A stretch of DNA of 64,000 bases from Phalacrocorax aristotelis (Eukaryota; Chordata; Aves; Suliformes; Phalacrocoracidae). Under the pieces are notes generated by a model that did no database searches, was not told where the DNA came from, and saw only the letters and a program-made list of their open reading frames with translations. Below, one piece after another: positions 57,967-64,000 of this stretch; the stretch's first letter is position 1; each line of letters begins with the position of its first letter. The stretch covers positions 10,987,401 through 11,051,400 of the forward strand of contig NC_134310.1 in NCBI RefSeq assembly GCF_949628215.1, in the 5' to 3' direction. Position numbers and translations under genes: made by a program.

Positions 57967-58813
57967 GGTGGCTGAACGTGAGCCAGTAACGTGCCCTCGC
58001 AGCAAAGGAGGCCAATGGTATCCTGAGCTGCATTAGGAACAGTGTTGACAGGAGGTTGAGGGAGGTGAGCCTTTCTCTCTACTTGGCACTGGTGAGGCCA
58101 CACCTGGAGTCCTGTGTTCAGTTCTGGGCTCCCTGGGACAAGAAAGACATGGACATACTGTAGCAAGTTCAGCAAAGAGCCACTGCAGTGATGAAGGGAT
58201 CAGAGCATCTCCCATAGGAGGAGATGCTGAGAGAGCTGGGATTGTTTAGCCTGGAAAAGAAAAGGCTCAGTATTTAGACATCAATGTGTCTAAATACCCG
58301 ATAGGAGGGTGTGTTGAAGATGGAGCCAAACTCTTCTCAGTGGCCCCCAGTGACAGGACAAGAGGGAATGGGCACAAATTGAAACATGGGAAATTCCATT
58401 TAAACTTAAGAAAGATCTTTTTTACTCTAAGGGTGGTCAAACACAGGACCAGGTTGCCCAGAGAGGTTGTGGAGTCTCCATTCTTGCAGACAGTAAAAAC
58501 CTGACTGGACAATGTCCTGAGAAACTTGCTCTGGATGAACCTGCTTTGAGCGGGAGTTGGGAGGGGGTTTGGACTAGACAGTCTCCAGAGATCCCTTTCA
58601 ACCTCAACTATTCTATGGTCCTGTGATTACACTTGAAGTCACCATGGGAGAAGGTGTCATTTACAGTATCAAAAATAGCCTTGCTAGCTACAAGGCTAGC
58701 TGAGGCTCTATGTCTTAAAATATTAATCTGACACTATAAAGTGATTATTGTTTGGTCCACGGAAAGGATATAAAGCTTAGTATTGACAAGGAATATACTG
58801 GACTGTAAATAGG

Positions 58814-58879
58814 AAATTTCTTTTTAATATTTAACAGAACATACGAAACATGCAATAAACGTTTTAGGAAGGAATTTAA
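58814..58879 (+). repeat. 66-bp direct repeat, copy 1
   Basis: Begins AAATTTCTTTTTAATATTTA, ends GGAAGGAATTTAA. Copy 2 at 63053-63118 differs at 5 of 66 positions. The two flank 4.2 kb of mobile-element DNA. Confidence 0.85.
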
Positions 58880-59325
58880 ACTACAGGTACCACTTCCAGG
58901 AAGATCAACCTGAACTTTGCAACTGATAAGATGTTAAACCGGGGGGATCCCAGATACCACGCTGGAACTGATAGGAATGATAGAACTACACAAACTGATG
59001 AAGGGACTTGCAGGGGGAAGGGGAAGCAGGGAGAAACAAAGAGGGGGGGATAGACAGAAAGGGGGATAAAACGGGCCAGTCATGGGTAAAACGGGGCCGG
59101 TCAGTACGCTTCTCTGGCTGAGCCCTGTGCCTGATCACTGCAGTCTGGCCTACTTCCTTATATTTTCTTTCAAAATCGTTTCTTAACTATCACTCTGCTT
59201 AATCTCACTCTCTGTCCCCTGTGTATGTATGCTGCAAGGAACAGGTGCCAGCTGCTGGTGAGACCTCTCTGTGTGTGTGTGAGTGAAATTTGGTGCCCAG
59301 CTACTGGAGTCAGACTGGGGGGTGT
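58880..59325 (+). mobile_element. Possible LTR/leader of another ERV
   Basis: GC-rich 450 bp with direct repeats of GGGATAAAACGGGCC-type sequence (59065-59100), and AAATTTGGTGCCCAGC near 59286, which resembles a primer-site region. It looks like U3/R/U5 of a different ERV, but I could not place both ends. Confidence 0.35.
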
Positions 59326-61070
59326 CTGGACAGCTTGTCCAGAAAGATGCTGTTGAGGGACAGTATCAAAAGCCTTACTGAAATCCAGAAAGACTACATC
59401 CACTAGGCGGGTGACCCTATCATGGAAGGATATTGAATTAGTTAGACAGGACTTTCCCTTTGTGAACCCATGTTGACTGTGCCTGATGATTGCGTTGTTC
59501 TTTAAATGCCTTTCAGTAGTACCCAGTATGATCTTCTCCATAATTTTTCCAGGAACTGAGGTTAGACTAACAGGTCTGTACCTTCCTGGGTCTTCCCTCA
59601 TGCCCTTCTTGTAAATTGGAATAACATTGGCTACCTTCCAGTCAGCAGGGACCTCCCCAGACTCCCAAGACCTTTGGCAGATGATCAAGAGGGGTCCTGC
59701 CATAACATCCGCTAGCTCCTTCAGTACTCTGGGATGAATCCCATCAGGCCCCATGGACTTGTGAACGTTCAGCGGATACAACTGGTCCTTTACAATTTCA
59801 GTGTCCACAAGTGGAAAGTCACTGTTCCCGCACTCGTGGTCCTCCGGCTCAGGGGACCGGGCAGCCCAAGGTCTATCAGTATTATTAAAGATGGAGGCAA
59901 AAAAAGCATTGAATGACTCCGTTTCTTCTTCATCCCTATTAGTCAGGTGACCATCTTCAACAAGTATTGGTCCAATGTTTTCCTTAGACCTCCTCTTGCT
60001 ATTAACGTACTTAAAAAAGCCTTTCTTGTTGCCTGACACAACACCGGCCAGTTTCAACTCTAGTTGAGCTTTGGCCTTTCATGTCTTCTCCCTGCATATA
60101 CAAACCACAGCTCTTCCTGCGAAGCCTGACCTTGCTTCCAGAGATCATACTATTTCTTCTTTCCCTTGAGCTCCTTGAGGAGTTCCCCGCTCAGCCAAGC
60201 TTCTGCCCCACTTGCTTGACTTTTGGCACAATGGGATCGCCTGCTCCTGTGCTTCTAAAAGGTGGTTCTTAAAGACTGACCAGCACTCGTGGACTCCTAA
60301 GCCCTCAAAAGCAGATTCCCAGGGTACTCTGCTAAGTAGCTCCCTGAATAGCTTCAAGTTGTCTCTCTTGAAGTCCAGGGTAGCAGCTCTGCTGTCCTTT
60401 TTTCTCATTACACTGGAAGTTTTAAACTCAAGCATTTCATGACCACTGTGGCCAAGACAGCCACCTACCATCACATCTCCCACGAGTCTTTCTCTATTCA
60501 CAAACAACAAGCCTAGGAGGGCATCTTTCTTAGTTGGCTCACAGAGTATTTGTGACAAGAAGTTATCTCCCACAAACTTCAGGAATTTCCAAGACCTGCT
60601 CGTCACAGCAGTATGATATTCCCAGTTGATGCCTGGGAAGTTGGAATCTCCCATAAGGACAAGGGCTACCGATCCAGAGATTTCTCCTAATTGCCTATAG
60701 AATAACTCATTGGTGCTATCATCCTGGCTGGGCGATCGGTAGTAGACACCCCCTACAACATCTCCTTTGTTTGCCACCCCCCTAATCCCCACCCAGAGAC
60801 TCTCCACCACATCACCGCTAACTGTAAGGGCTGTACGATCAAACCTCTCCCTTACATATAGTGTGACACCTCCACTTCGCCTGCCCTGCCTATGCCTCCT
60901 GAACAGCCTGTAGCCCTCCATCCCAGCACTCCAGTCGTGGGACTCATTCCACCAAGTCTCACTAATACCAATGCTATCATAGTTCTGGGAGCTAACCAAC
61001 ACTTCCAGTTCCTCCTGTTTGTTTCTCATACTGTGTGCGTTGGTGTACAAGCATTTCAGATATGCTCCTG
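59326..61070 (-). mobile_element. CR1 LINE, endonuclease and RT start
   Basis: Minus-strand CR1 missing its 3' part (RT stops after [12 protein letters not shown]). The endonuclease at 60145-61050 is open for 301 codons (TNAHSMRNKQEELEV, ISETWWNESHDW, GDSNFPGINW). The RT start is at 59340-60057. ORF1 is absent. Confidence 0.88.
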
Positions 61071-63000
61071 AGCTCTAAATCTAAATCTACCCTCTTTCAG
61101 TTTAAAACTGTTGCCCCTTCTCCTGACACTACAGGCCCTGGTAAAAAGTCTCTCTCTGCCCCCTTTATATATTGAAAGGCCGCAATAAGGTCTCCCCGAA
61201 GCCTTCTCTTCTCCAGGCTGAACAACCCCAACTGTCTCCACCTTTCCTCATAGGAGAGGTGTCCCAGCCCTCTGATCACTCTTGCGACCCTCCTCTGGAC
61301 CCACACTAACAGAACTGGATGTCCTAGAGCTGGATGCAGTACTCCAGGTGGGGTCTCACCAGAGCAGAGTAGAGGGGGAGAATTGACCTGATAGCCACGC
61401 TTCCTTTTAGGCAGCCCAGAATGCGATTGGCTTTCTAGGCTGCAAGCGCACATTGCCGGCTCATGTCCAGTTTTTCATCCACCAGTATCCCCAAGTCCTT
61501 CTCTGCAGGGCTGCTCTCAATACATTCATCCCCCAGTCTGTATTGATAGCGGGGGTTGCCCTGACCCAGGTGCAGGACCTTGGACTTGGCCTTGTTGAAC
61601 CTCATGAGGTTCACATGGGCCCACTCCTCAAGCCTCTCAAGGTCACTCTGGATGGCATCCCGTCCCTCAGGCGTGTCAACTGCACCACTCAGCTTGGTGT
61701 TGTCTGCAAACTTGCCGAGGGTGCACTCGATCCCACTGTCTGTGTCGCTGATGAAGACATTAAACGGTACTGGTCCCAGTACAGACCCCTGAGGGACACC
61801 GCTTGTCACTGGTTTCCACTTGGACACTGAGCCACTGACTGTAACTCTTTGGACGTGGCCATCCAGTCAGTTCCTTATCCATCTCACAGTTGATCCATCA
61901 AACCCATATCTCTCCAATTTAGTGGCCAGGATGTTGTGGGGGACTGTATCAAAGGCTTTACAGACGTCCAGGTAGGTGACATCCGTAGCTCTTCCCTTGT
62001 CTACCGATGCAGTCACTACCGATGCAGTCACTCCATCGTAGAAGGCCACTAGATTAGTCACCCACGATCTGCCCTTGCTGAAGCCATGTTGGCTGTCTCT
62101 AATCACCTCCCTGTCACCCTCTTCCAGGAGGATCTGCTCCATGATCTTGCCGGGCACGGTGGTGAAACCAACTGGTATGTAGTTTCCAGGGTCCTCCTTT
62201 TTACCCTTTTTAAAAATGGGTGCAATGTTTCCCTTTTTCCAGTCACTGGGGACGTAGCCTGACTGCCATGACCTCTCAAATATAATGGAGAATGGCTTGG
62301 CAACTTAATCAGCCAGTTCCCTCAGGACCCTGGCATGCATCTCATCGGGTCCCATGGACTTGTTTATGCTCAGGTTCCTCAGGTGGGCTCGAACCTGATC
62401 TTCTCCTACGATGGGAGGAGCTTCTTTCTCCCAGTCCCTGCCCTGAGGTTCAGGGGCTTGAGAGATGTGGGAAGGGAGATTGCCAGTGTCAGGGTGATTG
62501 AAGTCCCCCCAGGAGGATCAGAGCCTGCAAGCATGATGCTTCCTGTAGTTGGAGTAAAAATGCTTCATCAACATCCTCCCCTTGATCAGGTGGCCTGTAG
62601 TAAACACCAGCCACAAGGTTTCCTTTGTTGGCTTTTCCCTTATTTTTACCCATAAGCTCTCAACCATTTCATCACTGTTTTTCAGAGACAGCTCTGTGTA
62701 GTCAATACGTCTTTTTACATAGAGGGCAACTCCCCCACCTCTCCTTCCTTGCCTGTGCTTTCTGAAGAGTTTATAGCCATCGATTGCAGCGCTCCAGTCG
62801 TGCAATTCGTCCCACCAAGTTTCAGTGATAGCAATGAAATCGTAGCTTTCCAGGTGCACAGTGGCTTCCATCTTTTCCTGTTTGTTACCCGTGCTGTGTG
62901 CATTGCTATAGAGGCACTTTAGTGGGCCTATTGACTGTGTCACCTTTTTAGAGGAACACAGCCTAATTCCTTTGAGGCATTTCACAGGTGTTTCCCTGTT
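61071..63000 (-). mobile_element. CR1 LINE with internal deletion
   Basis: Minus-strand CR1. ORF2 C-terminus at 61075-61827 ([27 protein letters not shown]); RT middle at 61867-62340; then a jump near 62480 straight into the endonuclease (62518-62985: SNAHSTGNKQEKMEA, AITETWWDELHDW). About 1 kb of endonuclease/RT linker is missing. The FADD box reads FADN. Confidence 0.85.
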
Positions 63001-63052
63001 GGTTCCTAATATTTCTTTTATAATTTCTTTTAATATTATATATATATGATTA

Positions 63053-63118
63053 AAATTTCTGTTTAATATTTAACACAACTTACAAAACATGCAATAAATG
63101 TTTTAGGAAGGAATTTAA
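63053..63118 (+). repeat. 66-bp direct repeat, copy 2
   Basis: Copy of 58814-58879 with 5 mismatches, at the far side of the CR1/LTR cluster. Confidence 0.85.
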
Positions 63119-63927
63119 CCTTCCTGGAAACCAATTTAAAATAATTTATTACCAGAAGTAGCCATAAAAAAAATGCCATGCTTGAGCAATGATGAATACT
63201 ATAAAATCAACTTTGAAAAGAAATCTCTATTCCTGATAACGGTCAGTTGGCCATAATACTAGAATCAATTGATGAGTCCTTCATACTGGAAATAGAACAG
63301 AAAGTATAGTAGACTGGAATAATAAACAAGGCTTAAAATGTTTGACAATGTTATGTTGGTTTAATAGGTACCAAAACTGATAATTTTTAGCAGCCACTGA
63401 CAATACATAAATGTTTAATTATCCAAAAATGAAATTACAAAGCATATACATTTTGATTTTTTTAACAACTAGAACTTTTATATATAAAACTTAAACTAAA
63501 GCCTACTGAAGTCAGCGGAATGACTGTCTGACATTAATGGACTCAGGCTGAGGGCCATAGTGCATTCACAGCTGTCAGGTAGACTAGAGCCAGTATGTAA
63601 AGGAACCCATTTTTATCTTAAAATTAATAAAAACTTAGAATTTGTAGTGACAAAAGCATATTCCATAGGGAAATATATTCTGAAAACCTCTGGAGACTTT
63701 CCTAAATCTGATGAAATATCCACTCTCCTTTTCTTTAAATACAGTGCTTACATCAACTCCAGTACACCTTCCTACTCAACAGAATTAAAGAAAGATGACA
63801 CACACTACATTCACATCCTTCCAAATCATTCCCAAAAGTTTCACGAGGCACAAAAAAATCACCACATAAACCAAACCAAACCAAACCAAAACACAGTCTT
63901 ATGAGATGTTATCCGTGTTTAACTTAC
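63119..63927 (-). other. RFX3 intron, no repeat recognised
   Basis: AT-rich intron between the 66-bp repeat and the donor of the exon at 63928-64000; only an AACCA tandem at 63867-63890 stands out. Confidence 0.65.
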
Positions 63928-64000
63928 TAGGAATAGGTCTAAGGACATCAGGAATGAGAATCTCCACCAAAGCCTGGTACATCACATGGTCACAATTACC
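63928..64000 (-). CDS. RFX3: RFX3 internal exon, 5' part beyond window
   Basis: First RFX3 exon of the window in gene order, on the minus strand and cut by the right edge. The visible 73 nt encode 24 residues containing CDHVMYQALVEILIPDVLRP and end with one base of the next codon (phase 1). The splice donor reads A|GTAAGTT, with GT at 63926-63927. The residues match the conserved region after the DNA-binding domain of RFX1/2/3, the part used for dimerisation and transcriptional control. RFX3 binds X-box promoters of ciliary and endocrine genes in the nucleus. The next exon, 43997-44094, completes the split serine codon in frame. No stops are seen. Confidence 0.93.

Larger units (their letters stand above)
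54290..58628 (+). mobile_element. Old CR1 LINE, long but decayed, with nested insertions
   Basis: Plus-strand CR1. ORF1 remains at 54290-55020 (VIIVGDSML, the SGNH block I). Endonuclease/RT pieces lie at 55180-56405 and 56820-57387 ([27 protein letters not shown]). The C-terminus and 3' end are at 57967-58628. Interrupted by a younger CR1 (56413-56813) and an LTR (57388-57966). Stops and frameshifts throughout. Confidence 0.85.

Noticed and set aside
63029-63050. TATA promoter from the TATATATAT run
   Set aside because: Simple AT microsatellite inside an intron with no start-site context.

Overview
The window is avian nuclear DNA. It carries one host gene, the 3' half of RFX3 (a winged-helix regulatory factor X transcription factor), surrounded by chicken-repeat-1 (CR1) LINEs and several families of endogenous-retrovirus LTRs of avian type. 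Adding up my own feature spans, roughly two thirds of the window is transposable-element sequence. That is far above a typical bird autosome. RFX3 lies on human 9p24, which corresponds to the avian Z, so a sex-chromosome origin is likely. A W-linked gametolog is one possible reason for the repeat load (inference).

Main result: RFX3 is cut by an inversion. Its earlier exons are on the minus strand at 63928-64000, 43997-44094 and 43529-43678. Its later exons, through the stop codon, are on the plus strand at 9897-10105, 11121-11274, 18101-18143 and 18950-19191. All splice phases fit one reading frame across the break. Between the two exon groups lies one arm of a near-identical inverted repeat: 1-4715 (plus, running off the left edge) and 34240-38954 (reverse complement; x pairs with 38955-x). 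Flipping the 29.5 kb between the arms puts all seven exons in one orientation and in order. Either inverted-repeat recombination turned the 3' end of RFX3 around, or the assembly mis-oriented the segment.

Layout. 1-9264: composite of decayed class III-like (ERVL-like) proviruses on the minus strand (3' LTRs at 1089-1666 and 3116-3614, pol and gag at 4155-7183, 5' LTR at 8194-8667), with a solo LTR inserted at 7184-7759. 9265-25640: RFX3 terminal exons and a probable 6.4 kb 3' UTR; the introns hold an LTR and nested CR1s. 25641-34239: downstream DNA with CR1 fragments and a separate LTR. 34240-38954: second arm. 38955-43075: LTR pieces, then about 3 kb of CT-rich low-complexity DNA split by a CR1. 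43076-44208: two RFX3 exons, with a solo LTR 115 bp upstream of one. 44209-63000: dense nested CR1 and ERV fragments, including a nearly intact two-ORF CR1 at 48665-52823. 63000-64000: intron and the start of the next RFX3 exon.

I found no bacterial-type genes, CRISPR arrays, rRNA or tRNA genes. Most long ORFs in the window are antisense shadows, low-complexity artefacts or repeat-derived.
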